Below, piece by piece: positions 12,962 through 25,907 of a DNA stretch of 64,000 nucleotides. This stretch comes from Mesorhabditis belari. Taxonomy: Eukaryota > Nematoda > Chromadorea > Rhabditida > Rhabditidae. Numbering within the stretch: position 1 is the stretch's first letter; the number at the start of each line of letters is the position of its first letter. The stretch lies in contig CAUEEP010000731.1 in assembly GCA_958450365.1 (NCBI GenBank), positions 2,046,501-2,110,500 on the forward strand, read 5' to 3'. The translations under genes were made by a program, and so were the position numbers. The notes under the pieces are model-generated. The model was not told where the DNA came from, searched no databases, and worked only from the letters and a program-made list of their open reading frames with translations.

Positions 12962-13888
12962 GTTTGTCAAAAAAAGGAAATGTTTTTGTAGATTAGAAAA
13001 GAACAAATAACAAAGGATCTCTCATTAAACTTTGACCTATGTAAACAATGCGCTAAACTTTGAAACATTACTTTTGAAGATCTTTTTTGTATGCGCTAAA
13101 CTTTGAAACATTACTTTTGAAAATCTTCTTTTGTATGAGGTACTAGGTCTTTTGTATTAGTATCTCATCTAAATGCATTTCAAAAAGAGAATTTGCGGAA
13201 AAAGGCTTGAAAAAGGATCCTAAAAATGATTAACAATAAGCTACTTGTGCAGAAAAGGAGCTCTTTTCTGTGAAATCTTATTTGTTGCTTTTGATTTTGA
13301 ATATCTCTCATCCTATCTACTATTAACTTCAAATTTTGCTAATAACACGTAAAACTTTGAAACATGGCTTGTTAAAGTGTTTTTTTTGTATTATGAGCTT
13401 AAACAAAATAGTCTAAGGTTGTGAGGTGATCGTAAAATTTGAGAAAACTAATGAAAAATGAAAACTTAGCTATCATTAAACCTAGCTATCATTAAACCTA
13501 GCTATCACTAAACCTAGCTATCATTAAACTTCAAAGTTTGCAAGTGAAACATGGCTTGTTAAAGTGTTTTTTTGTATGATAAGCTTAAACAAAATTCTCA
13601 ACTTGATTATCAAAATATCGGCTTTTAAAGAAACTTGAAACTTTTGAAAGGCCTTTTATGCAAAAATAGAAAAAGGAAAAGATTAGAAAAAGCATTGTAA
13701 TTGTATGAAACGTGAAAACGGAGTGGCGGCACAGTCAAGTCTTTTTCTAACCGTTCCAACTTGAGCCACTTTTCAATACCGGAAACAAAAACAAACAAAA
13801 ACCAATAAAGAAAGAAGTAAAAAGGAAAAACTAAAAGCGAAAACGATATTTAACAATGCTAAACGGCCTCATTTGCACACATTATGTT

Positions 13889-14030
13889 GTTCCTCTCAAG
13901 TAATGGCTTTCTATAACGCGCCCTTCAAAGGTAAAACAACAATGAACAAGATATTCATTGTTGTTAGTTGAATATCTTGAGATTTTACCTTTAAAGAGCA
14001 CGTTATAGAAAGCCATTACCTGAGAGGAAC
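13889..14030. repeat. Inverted repeat, arms of about 47 bases
   Basis: GTTCCTCTCAAGTAATGGCT on the left pairs with AGCCATTACCTGAGAGGAAC on the right, and the match continues inward to TTTTACCTTT. Confidence 0.85.
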
Positions 14031-14881
14031 ACACTTTACCCATTATCCACACACCTAATAGCAAAAGTTGTTCGAAAAGCAAATGCAAGCCTTGATTGAC
14101 TTGCTTGCAGACCTTGGGACTCGATTAAAAAATCTCATAGTTTATCAAAAAGCAAAATTTCACTCAAAACGGGTGGGGAAATTTGGTGTGAAAATGGGGA
14201 TGTCACCGAGATAAATGAGATCACAATGATAGGAGGGATGAGATATCTTAGCAAAGATAGATCTAAAAGAGATCTCAAATCTCGAAACTTAAAGGGTACC
14301 TGGGTGCATGGAAAAAGGGTGTTGGGGACAGCTGCCCTTTCGAGACAAATGAATGTGCGGGTCGAGAGAGGTGCGGCGAGATCAAAGAAAAAACGGTTTC
14401 CCTGCGCGTTTTGTTGCTTTTGTAGCAATTGGGTATTCAGTAAAACAATGAAGATTCTTTTTTCGACTACTCAGAAAAGCTGGGTGGTTTATTGAGGTAA
14501 CTTTTGCAAGCTTGATTCCAAAGATTTTGAAACTTGATATTTTGGCTTTTAAGAAAACGTTAAAACTCGATTTTTCGATTTGTAAATCACTGAAAATATT
14601 GAAATTTCACAAAAATTGTAAAATTTTTAACTTCTGGTTGATTAAAAATTAAGCTAAATCGATTTTCATTAGATTACAAAAATGATTTCATTTTTCAAGT
14701 TTCAACTTTTCTAAGAAAACGTGCTTAGCAAAAATTCAATGATTAGCGAAAAGGAAATTTTTAAATCAAAATTTTTGCACAAATTGTTTAACATCTGTTA
14801 GTGAGCTTTTTGCATCATTTTCTTTCACTTCTTTGAAAAGCCGCTTCCCATTTCCAATATTCTTTTGCTCAATTCCCATTA

Positions 14882-15016
14882 GGCACCTGGAGATACAAGT
14901 TTTTGCCGTCCAACAGACATAATTTTGTCAAATTATGTCTGTTGGAGGTCCATATGGATGATTTTGCCGGAAAATTTGACAAAATCCGGCAGCAAAAACT
15001 TGTATCTCCAGGTGCC
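14882..15016. repeat. Inverted repeat with nested hairpins
   Basis: GGCACCTGGAGATACAAGTT at the left against its complement at the right. Two shorter inner inverted repeats follow (CAACAGACATAATTTG and TTTTGCCGGA). Confidence 0.87.
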
Positions 15017-18000
15017 AAATGGGATTTGAGCAAAAGAATATTGGAAATGGGAAAGGGGGGAATTCACTTTGAAAGTCAACCAAGAGAAATTAGCGGTACT
15101 TAAAATCGCAAGAATTAGTTCGGTCTTTGGTATCGTAGTCGTTCAAGTTGAAAAAAAGCCTTTTAGTGTACTTTGTGCTCTGGAATTTTGCAAAAAAAGC
15201 CCTTTTGACGCATTAAAATTTGATTGATGTGACCTAAAGCGCAGAGAGATTAACTTCTCTTTGGAAGTGCTCAAGATGCTCAAGATGAAAAGCTGCTCGA
15301 GATTAAACTTAGGGTTTGTGTACTTTGTGCTCTCAGAGCTTGTAAACACACCCTTTCTGGCGCACTTAGATACTACAGTCTCTCCTAAAAAGCTTTGATT
15401 TTAACCTAAGGGTGAAGAAAAGTGAAAATGGGATTGCAATGGGAAATCTTGAGTTTCAACTTGAGCGGCTAGCCAATGCCAAAAGCGAAGCCAACACGCT
15501 CGCATTTTCATTGAAATCAATCAAACTTTAGTGCACCAGAAAGGATGCGTTTACAATTTCAATGAGCAAAAAGTACACCTTACTAGTTCGAAAAACAAGC
15601 CAAAGAGGAATCGATTTTATAAATCAAAGTCAAGAATTCATTATTGGTGTCATTGTTGGTGTGCCTCTCATGGATATCTGTGTCTGTCCTTTCCTCCTTT
15701 GTGTGCACCATTTGCAACCGAATATCTTCACATATTGAAGTCATGGAAAAGTCCCTTTTGAGACCACGTTTCAAGGGGGGACTCTAGACCCGTAGATAGC
15801 CTTGCAGACACGCACTTTGGTAAATATTAAGGGCACCAATTGGGGTGGAAAGCGGTGCTGAGGGTGGCTGGTCCAAAGAGAGAACCCCTTTAACCCCACC
15901 CCGAGAACTCGAGATCCTTGAATCTCTCTGGGTAGACCAGAGTTCAGCAGCAGGTCTCACCTTGACCCTAACACTGACCTAATTGACTGTGACCCTGGCC
16001 TGGCCTGGATCTGCTTCTGGTTAGGTTTAGGTCTGACTAACAGACTCAAAAAAGGGGCTTAGGTCAGCAGGAAGAGGTACTGGGACTGACAATGAGGTTG
16101 ATGGCTATTGGCTCTTGGCTCTTGGCCCCATCAGAGTTTCTCCAGAGATCAAAGACGATTTTCCCGGATCTGGTTAGTCAAATTCTGGATTTGATTAGCT
16201 GATCGGTCAAGCCAGGCGCGCCTAGGCGTACAATTGGTACACCAAATAATCAAACTTTCAACTTAAGCGGCTAAAGGAAGTGTTATGAATATTGCACGAA
16301 AAATTGACAAACAGAAGATTAGAGTACACTAGAAAGTGTGAGTTTTAAAAATTTCGAGCACAAAGATGAGTTTAAGGAGATGATTTGAGTTGCTAGACGC
16401 TAGACTCATCGAGATTAAAGCCTGGCTAGGTGTCGGAAGTGTGGCACACTAATCTCAGTTGGTAGATCCTTTAGGGAAAAGGGCAGATAGATCAGATCAA
16501 TGACCGATCCATTTGTGAGGGGAATTTCCGAGGGTAAAGATGGATATCAGTGAGTGAGGATCAGTCAAAGAGTGGTTAAAAGAAGAGGATCAGAAGAGAA
16601 AAGGTGATGTTTCAAAATAAGTCGGTAGTTTGGTGACAATGAGAGGTCAATAGGAGGCCTAGTAACCATTGCTCTTAAAGGTTAAATTCTATTCTTTTCC
16701 TAGACTTTAAAGTACATTAACTTTTAAAACAATGAAAGAAGGTTATCAACTTTGAAACATTCTTATTTAGACTAGTCATTGATCAAAGGGGATATGGTTT
16801 AAGGAAAAGAATTCTTTCTCGTAATAAGTGTCGGTTGTTTTGGTTGTATCTTTGATGAAAAGAGAAGAAAAATCTATGCCTAGATTGTCCCTAATATGAC
16901 TTCGTGATAAGGTCAAATCCTTCTCTTTCATTCATTCACCATTTCTCGAATCTCTTTGGATATCAAGGGTGTTCGGAGATGATCAACAATAGGCAAAGAA
17001 AAGTCTCTTTTACCCATAAGAAATATTCACCGATCTCACTACAAGATTTAGTATCTTTCTGGGTCTAGATTTATGCTTTTTAGGCTGAAGAACGGTGTTT
17101 GATTAGGCTTGATTATAAGTTTTATAAAAAGCATCAAGACGCATCCGCTTCTAATTAGCGCTGCTTTCAGCCTTTAATCCTAAGCCAAGTTGAAACTAGG
17201 TCTTTTTTTTGTACTTTATTCTTTTAAAACTTGATCGGTGTGCTTAAATCCTGTAAACGCACCCTTTCTGGCGCACACAATTCTTCCATTTTCTCCACAC
17301 GGCAACGATTTGGTGTCACAAGGGGAATGGAAGAATCTAGTGCTCCAGAAATGGTTTATTTACGAGATTTGAGAGCACAAAGTACATAAATTGAAGCTTC
17401 AACTTGAGTGGCTATCAAATGTCCAAAAAGAAGTCAATTATGAGACGAAAGTTTCGGTTTTAGTGCATTAGAACATAGATGTTTACAAGCTTTAAAAGCG
17501 CAGATTACGAAAAATGCCTATACGGTCAGGGTTGAAACATTTTCTTTGAAGAAAACCCTGAGAGAATGTCTCAAAAAAGCCATCGCCAGTCATATGCAAA
17601 TTTTTTGCGTAACGGTTTTGGCGAAATTTGGCGATAAATCGACAAAAGATAGCCGAATTTTACGATTCCTTTCGATGAGGCGATGAATTTTTGCGTGAGA
17701 AAAAGGCACTAGTGAATTTTGATGAGTTTTCACTGAATCGGGAGAGTTTAAGTTTTCAATTTCACTGTCAAAATAGGCAATTTCTTCAATTTAGAATCGA
17801 ATTTTTCATCTGATTATTGATTTTTTGATCAAAAAAGTCCTCTTATTGTCTTTGTAAGTGAAAAGTATTGTAAATAAAGTCTTTAGAGTCATTGATCTCG
17901 TTGATAAAGTCTTTAGAGTCAAATTTTGCATGAATTAATTGGTGAGAACTCGAAAAAGACTCTTGTGTTTCAAAATGTGCGGCAAGAAATCGGGAACACT

Positions 18001-19396
18001 GAGCGCAATGTTTCGTCTTTATTTTGGATTTGAATTTTGGGTTAAATTTGGTTTGGCTTATTATCTGGCTTATGATCTGGCATATTATCTCGATATAACG
18101 CTGGATATTTTACGTCATCAAGGCAGAAACAAGCAATATTTCGATTTCGATTTCGATTTCGATAATTGTATCCAAAACAAAATTGATGTTTCAAAGTGGA
18201 ATCAGGAGTTGGAAAGATTGAATTATTTCATGAAAAAAAAGTTTCTTCACCTTTCTGGATACCTATTTTGTTTGGTTACATTATTAATGAGTTAAATTTT
18301 TAGCATTAAAGTAGGGGTAGCACATTTAGTAACCAAAAAAAGGGCTATAAGCATACCAAAGAACTGAGTTTCAAAATTTTTCACATCAAAGCAAAGCAGA
18401 GATGATTAGAACACTCGCAAATGATTAGTATGCAAATAGTTAATAGAACTTCACTTAAGCAACAACAAATTAAAATAGATAAGCATCAAAAAGATTACAA
18501 AAATCAAAGTTTACAGGATTAAATTAGAATTTGAATATCCAATTTCTGCTATCGGAGTTTGCAAAACGATAGAATACTGCGATTGAAAAATATGAGTTTC
18601 AAAAGTATTTGAGATTAAATCAAACTCGAGATGGTCAATGAATGCTGGGTCATGCTTCAAAATCAGTAACAACAAAAAAAAATTGATCTTCAATGAAATC
18701 GAAACGACAAGAAAATGAGTCCATACAATTTGCATAACTATTCAAAGCTTATTCTAACAATTCAAAGCTTAATGAGTATAGCATCCAGTTTGGTGAATAA
18801 AGAGCCGAGTTTCAAGATTTTTAGGGTTAAAATAGTAGTGGAATGGTCAATCACTTTTTAAAAAGTTTGAGTTTCAAAGTTTTTGTTGTAAGAAAACGCT
18901 CTAAACACCTAATCACTTTCGATACATTCACTGCATTCACTACATCCAATAAAATCCCACTTGAAAGTTAAAGTTTCAAGTTCATCAGCTTGAGTTCCAG
19001 ACACTGTTTCTTAATGGGAACGGAGACAGAGTTAAGCCAAGCTAACTAATAGAGTTTTCAGAGATAAAGCCCTATGAGTGGACGTAAAGACAAAGATCAA
19101 AAAAAAGAACCAAATGATTGGAGGAAAGCGCTGTAAAATTTGTTTAGTTGATTCATTTCTCAAAGTGTTCAGCATTGAATCGAACTAATACCAATTTTAA
19201 AGAAAAAGCCATTTATTCAGACGAATAATTTTGTGTAGACGATCTAAAAGCACAATCCTAAATGTAGAGAAGAAAAAAAAAGCATATATGGGTAAGCAAA
19301 AAGCCAATAATCTAGCCAGCGGGATTGAACTGATTGAACTGATCTCCTGACTGAGATCAATGGATCTTAGCTAGCCGGGCATGGCGCCAATCAAGC

Positions 19397-19665
19397 TACC
19401 GTAAATACTGTAATAGTACCCCACCTCCCTCGTACAGTCGCGTAGTCGCAAAAGTTTTTTAGTGTTTCATTTTTTTCAAAACGCCCGTACTTTCAAAAAA
19501 TGCGTCTTTGGTATCAAAAAATAGCTGAAATTGAAGGCTATTTTTTGATACCTAAGCGCGCATCGTAGCATAAACCAGTGTCGAGAAAAACTCGTTCAAA
19601 GCTAGACCACGCAACACTCCGCACCGTCATTATGGGGGTGGGGTACTATTACAGTATTTACGGTA
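19397..19665. mobile_element. Palindromic element family A, copy 1
   Basis: Left end TACCGTAAATACTGTAATAG, right end CTATTACAGTATTTACGGTA, an exact 20-base terminal inverted repeat. An internal palindrome is centred on AAAAAATAGCTGAAATT. Non-coding, about 269 bp, TA at the boundary. Confidence 0.9.
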
Positions 19666-20118
19666 GATCATCATCTAGTCATCGTTTCGTAGATCGCCCA
19701 TAGAAAAAATAAAAATAAAACAAAACAACGTGCTTTTATAGTGCTCAAATTAAGCCTGAACCACTTGGAACGGATCTTACAAACTTGGAATTGTTGAGAC
19801 TCACTACGTATTAGGCAAGTAATTCAAAAATCTACAGTAACTCGATATAAAAACCAAAAACAATACTGGGGAAAGCTTTGTAAAGCCAAATTCTTCACCA
19901 TTCTTCTCATTTCTTTCAGCCTAGTAATGCCCGATTATCAGTTCGGCTTTTTGTCTTTTCCTTTCTTTTCCCTTTTTCTTTAAAGTGTCGAAAAGCGCAT
20001 AACAGCAGACAAACAACGAAAATTACAACTTTGAGGGGAAATTTCTGGAAGAAAAGGAGCGCTTATGGAAGTAAAATGTTCAGAAATATTAAAACTTACA
20101 AGGGAAAGGGAAAACTGG

Positions 20119-20567
20119 AATAGGCTGATCAAATGACATTAGCCATAGACCTATCGACGCAGAATTGCACGCTAAATCCGAATCTGCTTTCCGTTTTTGC
20201 TAAACGGCACTCTGTCAAAAGTTCTGGTAGTTTTTCTGGTAATCAACAAGTAATTTCAAACTTGTCTTTGAATTGGAGAGCAATTACCTCTAGAAAAAGC
20301 AGAAAAAAAAAACAGTTAACTGCGGGCTGGAACACGAGATTCTGCCTCGTATTCTAGTTGACTACCACTCGGCTACCGCTGCTCTTTAATGTCTCTGGGA
20401 AATCTGCTGATAAACACGAGGGATGATCTTTAAAATTTCATGCAAAACTTTCACATGCTTATAACTTTTGACAGAGTGCCGTTTAGCAAAAACGGAAAGC
20501 AGATTCGGATTTAGCGTGTAATTCTGCGTCGATAGGTCTATGGCTAATGTCATTTGACCAGCCTATT
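20119..20567. mobile_element. Long inverted repeat with a tRNA-like loop
   Basis: Arms 20119-20224 and 20463-20567 are almost exact complements (AATAGGCTGATCAAATGACA against TGTCATTTGACCAGCCTATT). The 240-base loop contains a minus-strand tRNA-like sequence at 20296-20385. Diverged half-copies of the arm are recognisable at 25255-25375 and about 41745-41860. Confidence 0.85.
20296..20385 (-). pseudogene. tRNA-like sequence, degenerate
   Basis: Reads GCAGCGGTAGCCGAGTGGTA (A-box region), an anticodon-like hairpin ACGAG/CTCGT with a seven-base loop, and a B-box-like GTTCCAGCCC. The acceptor stem cannot close fully, so a functional tRNA is unlikely. Confidence 0.5.
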
Positions 20568-20734
20568 TGACCAGACTGTAATTCTGATAAGAAAATCTTA
20601 GTAAAAGCAAATTCTAAGCTTATAGAGGTGAAAAAAAATCGTTTCTACTTTCAAAAGAAAACCATTAAACCATTGAATTCTTTAGCTTCAAGAAAACAAC
20701 AAGATTGTGGATATAAAAAAAGAAATGATTTATT

Positions 20735-22455
20735 TTCTGCATTTTGATCTTTCGAATAGACAAAGACGAGATTTTAGTTCAAAAAAGGAAACTTTTATGA
20801 TTTCTACTCGTTTCTACTCGCTTTCAACGAGGATTTCAACGAAGAGAATGCTATTTATTTTATGATTTCTACTCGTTTTCAATTAATTATTCAACTTCAA
20901 GAAAACAACAAGATTCTGGATATAAAACAAAGAAATGATTGACTTTAATAAATAAAATCTTTAAAAGAAATGATTGACTTTATCTGTGCGTGAATAATCA
21001 ATGAATAATCAAAACTCTTCACGAAGAAAGCTTTCAAGTGAAATCTGAAGAGAATGCTATTTATTTGAAATAAAAGGAATCGATACGTTCTCTTGATTTG
21101 CAACTAAAAGTTTTATTATCTTATATTAGCCTTTTGTCTCCTAAAAATCTTCAAGTTCTTTGATTTGTTCTGAAGTTAAACCATTGAATTCTTTAGCTTC
21201 AAGAAAACAACAAGATTGTGGATATAAAAAAAAGAAATGATTGACTTTATCTGTGCGTGAATAATCAAAACTCTTCACCAAGAAGGCAAGTGAAATCTGA
21301 TAAAAGAAAACGGAAAAAAAATGGACAAAAGAAACTGGTCAGTGTTTCAAAAAAAAAATGCAAAAAACTGAATACGACGCTGTAAAAGCTTTTGTTTATT
21401 TAAGAATTCGCAAATTTTCAGTCAAATTTTGACAGTTTTCTTTTTTGATTACTGTAGCTTTATCTGTACTTTTCTTTTATCTGTTCAGATAAAAGAAAAG
21501 ATAAAGCTAGCTTTTATAATAATTAGTGATCAATTCAAATTAACACTTCGACTTTTTATTGTACTTTTTACTTGCAAAAATTTCTCAAAGCATTCCTTTT
21601 TGTACTCTTCTCAATAATCAAAATGTATTAAAATCAGACAATTAGAATACATACCGTGAATACTGTAATAGTACCTCATAATGACGGTGCGGAGTGTTGT
21701 GTAGTCTAGCTTTGAACGAGTTTTTCTCGACACTGGTTTAGGCTACAATGATCTTTTAGGTATCAAAAAATAGCCCTGAATTTCAGCTATTTTTTGATAC
21801 CTAAGCGCGCATTGTAGCATAAACCAGTATCAAGAAAAACTTGTTCAAAGCTACACTACACAACACTCCGTACCGTCATTATGGGCGTGGGGTATTATTA
21901 CAGTATTTACGGTAGAAGCTTTTGAAGAGATAGATGATGGAAATAAAATGCGTTCACAATTCAAATCACACAAATCACGTTGATCTTTTTAAAGAATCGA
22001 TTTGCTTGAAGTACTTTGAAATTCGAGAGGAATCGATCGCGTTTATTTTCTGCGTTTTGATCTTTTGAATAGACAAAGACGAAATTTTAGTTCAAAAAAG
22101 GAAACTTTTATGATTTCTACTCGTTTCTACTCGCTTTCAACGAGGATTTCAACGAAGAGAATGCTATTTATTTTATGATTTCTACTCGTTTTCAATTAAT
22201 TATTCAACTTCAAGAAAACAACAAGATTCTGGATATAAAAAAAGAAATGATTGACTTTTTCTGTGCGTGAAATAATCAATGAATAATCACAACTCTTCAC
22301 CAAGAAGGCTTTCAAGTGAAATCTAAAGAGAATGCTATTTATTTGACATAAAAGGCATCGATAAGTTCTCTTGATTTGCAGCTAAAAGTTTTATGATCTT
22401 ATATCGTAGCCTTTTGTCTCCTAAAAATCTTCAAGTTCTTTGATTTTTTCTGAAG
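20735..22455. repeat. Segmental direct duplication (two copies of about 430 bases)
   Basis: The block at about 20735-21175 (TTTTGATCTTTCGAATAGAC ... TCTTCAAGTTCTTTGATTTG) recurs at about 22045-22455 with the same order of blocks and about 5% differences. A shorter third copy of its middle is at 21180-21300. A family A element lies between them. Confidence 0.8.
21650..21914. mobile_element. Palindromic element family A, copy 2
   Basis: Same family as the copy at 19.4 kb but in the other orientation relative to the GTACAGTCGCGTAGTCGC part, which is lost here. Lies between the two copies of the 20.7/22.0-kb duplication. Confidence 0.88.
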
Positions 22456-22645
22456 TTTGAAGCTTTTTACGTTGTAGTTTTTTCAAAGTTATTACCTTTC
22501 ACCGAATTGTCTCAATGATCAACTCAACTTTCAGAAAGAATCCCAGTGTTTAAACGACGACGATGCTTACAAAATACTTTCCATTTTAATTTCTCCTTCA
22601 AATAACATACAAATTTTTAGTTGAACAATAAATATTTTAAGAGGT

Positions 22646-22687
22646 CCACAATTGTACCCAAGCCTCAAGGCTTGGGTACAATTGTGG
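22646..22687. repeat. Perfect 42-base palindrome
   Basis: CCACAATTGTACCCAAGCCT, a two-base CA centre, then its exact reverse complement. Confidence 0.92.
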
Positions 22688-23071
22688 TCAATGCAAGAGA
22701 GCCAATTGGTCGAGTGATGACAATAGTTATGATTTCTACTTGTTTTCAACCTCACTTTGCTCTTGTCAATCCTCTTCAGAAGTATTCTAATGTTTGTGAT
22801 AAAGAATTGCTAAAAGAAAGCTTATTTGGAAAAATTTTGTTTAATTGTTGTTTGACAAATTTTCGTTAAGGTGGATAGAGAATTGGAATAGGAAGAGAAT
22901 GACTAATGCCACGATGATATGGAACCACCAAGTTGAAACCTGTAACGGAAAGCGATTAGAAACAAGTTTTATAAATGAGATTAGAAAACTTGTTAGCAAT
23001 TTTTTTTTACTAGTAAAGATTTCTCTAAAAAGTACAAACCTTCCATTGCTCTCCAATCGAAATGAACGATG

Positions 23072-23264
23072 ATCATACTGATGGAAAGTGGCACAGTGAT
23101 GGAAAGTGGCACAGTGATGGAAAGTGGCACAGTGATGGAAAGTGGCACAGTGATGGAAAGTGGCACAGTGATGGAAAGTGGCACAGTGATGGAAAGTGGC
23201 ACAGTGATGGAAAGTGGCACAGTGATGGAAAGTGGCACAGTGATGGAAAGTGGCACAGTGATAA
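23072..23264. repeat. 18-base minisatellite
   Basis: About eleven near-identical copies of GATGGAAAGTGGCACAGT. It is open in several frames on both strands because the unit is a multiple of three without stops; I see no gene around it. Confidence 0.93.
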
Positions 23265-23445
23265 AACTGATTGCAATGCTTGACTGAAAGAATTTCCATT
23301 TAAGTTTTCGATTTGCATGTAAGTGAAGTTCTTTTGTGTACTCTAAGATACTTATTAAATTATTTGGATTTGTCAACCTGTATACAGAGTGCAATCAAGA
23401 ACTATCGTTGAATCTTTAACAATTGTAAAACTCAATTGAGCGCTT

Positions 23446-23665
23446 ACCTATTTGCCCTAATAGTAGTGCACCCTGGCGAGCCGAGTTGGTGACTATTTTA
23501 CGGTTTCCAAGCTTTTGCAGAAGCTCAACACTCAAATGCCCCACAAGATCTCATCGTCAGCTACATTTTCCGACCCCACATCGATAGGTTCTGATAAGCG
23601 GCTTTTGTGATTTCGAGCAATTTAGGCGACGCTCACGGTGCACTACTATTAGAGAAAATACGGTA
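23446..23665. mobile_element. Palindromic element family B, copy 3
   Basis: Terminal TAATAGTAGTGCACC at the left and GGTGCACTACTATTAGAGAA at the right, followed by AATACGGTA. Interior is in the opposite orientation to copies 1 and 2. Immediately followed by a family D element. Confidence 0.85.
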
Positions 23666-23989
23666 TCAACAAATTTCTAAAGTTCACCCAATTTAGGAAA
23701 ACTCCACGAAACCACGCACCAGTTTTCCTTTCGATCAGCTCAATTTTGGTATCATTGACTGAGCCTTTGGATTCCCTCATCGAATGTGACTAATTGGGCT
23801 GATCGAATGAAAGATGGCGGCTGGATTAGGGCAAAAGTAATACAATTTAAACACATGGCACAATTAAGTTTCAACTTTGAGAACAAACATGAATAAACTT
23901 TCAAGTTAATGACCCCCATCCGAACCTAGCACGCCAAATACACAAAAGAAATCAAAAATCTAGAAACTTTTGAATCTTTAACTAAATCA

Positions 23990-24110
23990 CTATAATAAAC
24001 CGTCATATTCACTGTAGAAATTGTCCTTATATGACTCGACCATCCTAAAGGCATTCCACCCATCAATGGTAGACAAAACAATGACTCGAAAGTCGATGAT
24101 ATGCCCAGAT
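23990..24110 (-). pseudogene. Possible gene relic or lone last exon
   Basis: The minus-strand frame reads HIIDFRVIVLSTIDGWNAFR, MVESYKDNFYSEYDGLL and then stops. Residue composition is protein-like and codons are varied, unlike the neighbouring repeats. There is no upstream exon, no convincing acceptor and no family match by eye. It could be the remnant of a duplicated gene. Confidence 0.25.
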
Positions 24111-24264
24111 CGAGAACGATTGAGAAAATTTAGAGGGATTTTGAGATGAGATTTGATTGTAGACTTGTTGACGAGCAAGATTTTGTTTAAAAGATGCTTC
24201 TTTGCTAAGCTACACTGTCACTGCAGTTTCTCTCATCACTTTCGATGTTCCAAAGAAAACAAGG

Positions 24265-24450
24265 CAATGATGCAAACAAATGATGTCATCAAAGAAGCAG
24301 TGATGTCATCAACGAAGCAACGATGTCATCAACAAAGCAATGATGTCATCAACGAAGCAACGATGTCATCAACAAAGCAACGATGTCATTAACGAAGCAA
24401 TGATGTCATCAACGAAGCAACGATGTCATTAACGAAGCAATGATGTCATG
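24265..24450. repeat. 19-base minisatellite
   Basis: About nine copies of GATGTCATCAACGAAGCAA with AAC/ATT variants. Confidence 0.9.
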
Positions 24451-25556
24451 TTTCACGCTCAGCTTCAAACATATTGTAAATATATTTAATATAATATGAA
24501 AATATAGTAAATCACAATAAATTTTTAACTTTTACCTTTGTACCTATAGAAATCATCAAAAAAATCTCAATTATTTTGTTTTTAAGAGTTTTGCAATCTC
24601 TATTTGATGTCTAATCAAGAGCTTCCCTTATTCTCTCATCACTTTCGGTGTCCCAAAGAAAATAATCATCAAAGCAATGATGCTAATGGTAAAAACAAGA
24701 GCCGAAATGTTCGAATTTGTTTTATTACATGTTTACAATCTATTAATACCTGAAAAGAGCCTTAACTAAATCCTTAAAAAAACCCCGCATAAACAGCGAG
24801 CTGAAAAGCCATTCAATAGTAAAGAGACAATAAATGTTGTGCTATTCAGTGGGCTTTAAAGATTAACAAAAATATATAATATTAAATATATAATGCGAAT
24901 CTTTTTCATGAGCATACATCCGTCAATTTTGCAATTTTTGTATCAACAAAAACCTTTGAGTGAATGGTCAAGAGACCAAGAAAAATACCCAAGAATTAAA
25001 CGCGGAAAGACTAAAAGTGTTTTGAGGAAGAACTTTGGAACATTTTTCATTTGAAATGTTTAAGAAAGATTATTTTTCGATTCGTTATAAGTTCATTGAT
25101 GACTAATAAGATCAGATGATGTATTCAATCGAAATCTTTCTTTCTATATTGTTATAAAGGTGATCAGAGAAAAACAACACAAACTTTGAGCCTCGGCCTC
25201 AGCGAACATCGATTAAAGACTGGGAAATCCGCTTAATAAAGTCGAGATGTGATTTGTGAAATCCCATACAAAACTTTGTACGCTTTGCAACTTTTGAAAG
25301 AATACTTCATAGGAGAAAGGGGAAGCAGATTCGGAATCGGTGTTGTATACCTGCATTCAATGTCATTTGGCCACCATTTCTGCTTCCTAGAGAGAGCTGC
25401 TGATGTCTATTATAAATCGACAATAGTTTTCCCCAATTTTTGGCAACAAGTCAACACTTTTTGAGTTTCAAAATCTTGTCGAGTTCCAAGAAATTTTTAT
25501 ACTCTTCTCCAATCTGAAATTTCTCATCTTTGTTCCCAATTTTCTTTTGAATTTTA

Positions 25557-25714
25557 AACTCAGCTCTGTAACCAGCTCTGTAGCCAGCTCTGTAACCAGC
25601 TCTGTAACCAGCTCTGTAACCAGCTCTGTAGCCAGCTCTGTAACCAGCTCTGTAACCAGCTCTGTAGCCAGCTCTGTAACCAGCTCTGTAGCCAGCTCTG
25701 TAACCAGCTCTGTA
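25557..25714. repeat. 12-base minisatellite
   Basis: Thirteen copies of CAGCTCTGTARC, alternating AACC and AGCC spacers. It lies about 200 bases before the lectin gene start. Confidence 0.92.
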
Positions 25715-25907
25715 GCTTAAGTCCACTGAGCTTTGTTTAGTTAATCTTTGAAAGTAAAATGTTCATTTAAAAGTTGAACAGTTTTCAAGTGTTTCTAGCC
25801 TTCTCAAACTCCACTCTTCCCTGAAAAGCCTTTCTTATCTCTCCAGAATCCCTTCAGAATCAATTCTCCCATTAAACTCTGACCTTGGCTTTCTTCTTTC
25901 ATCAATA

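Larger units (their letters stand above)
12594..25907. other. 13-kb stretch without a convincing gene, dense in repeats
   Basis: Apart from the repeats listed separately I see no multi-exon coding structure here. The interval 15770-16250 is unusually GC-rich for the window but has no open frame with splice sites. Repeated blocks around 12830, 13020, 13345 and 13535 share the phrase AAACTTTGAAACATG followed by TGTTAAAGTGTTTTTT. A possible coding relic is on the minus strand at 24110-23990 (reads HIIDFRVIVLSTIDGWNAFR, ends YSEYDGLL then stop), but no partner exon was found. Confidence 0.6.

Noticed and set aside
17939..18295. 118-codon plus-strand frame with hydrophobic stretches
   Set aside because: Starts at TTG, contains short tandem repeats (LAYYLAYDLAYYL, DFDFDFD), and has no splice or family support.
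22841..23394. Several overlapping repeat-protein frames, and a CRISPR-like look
   Set aside because: Frames come from the 18-base minisatellite. Units abut directly with no spacers, and the DNA is eukaryotic, so no CRISPR array.
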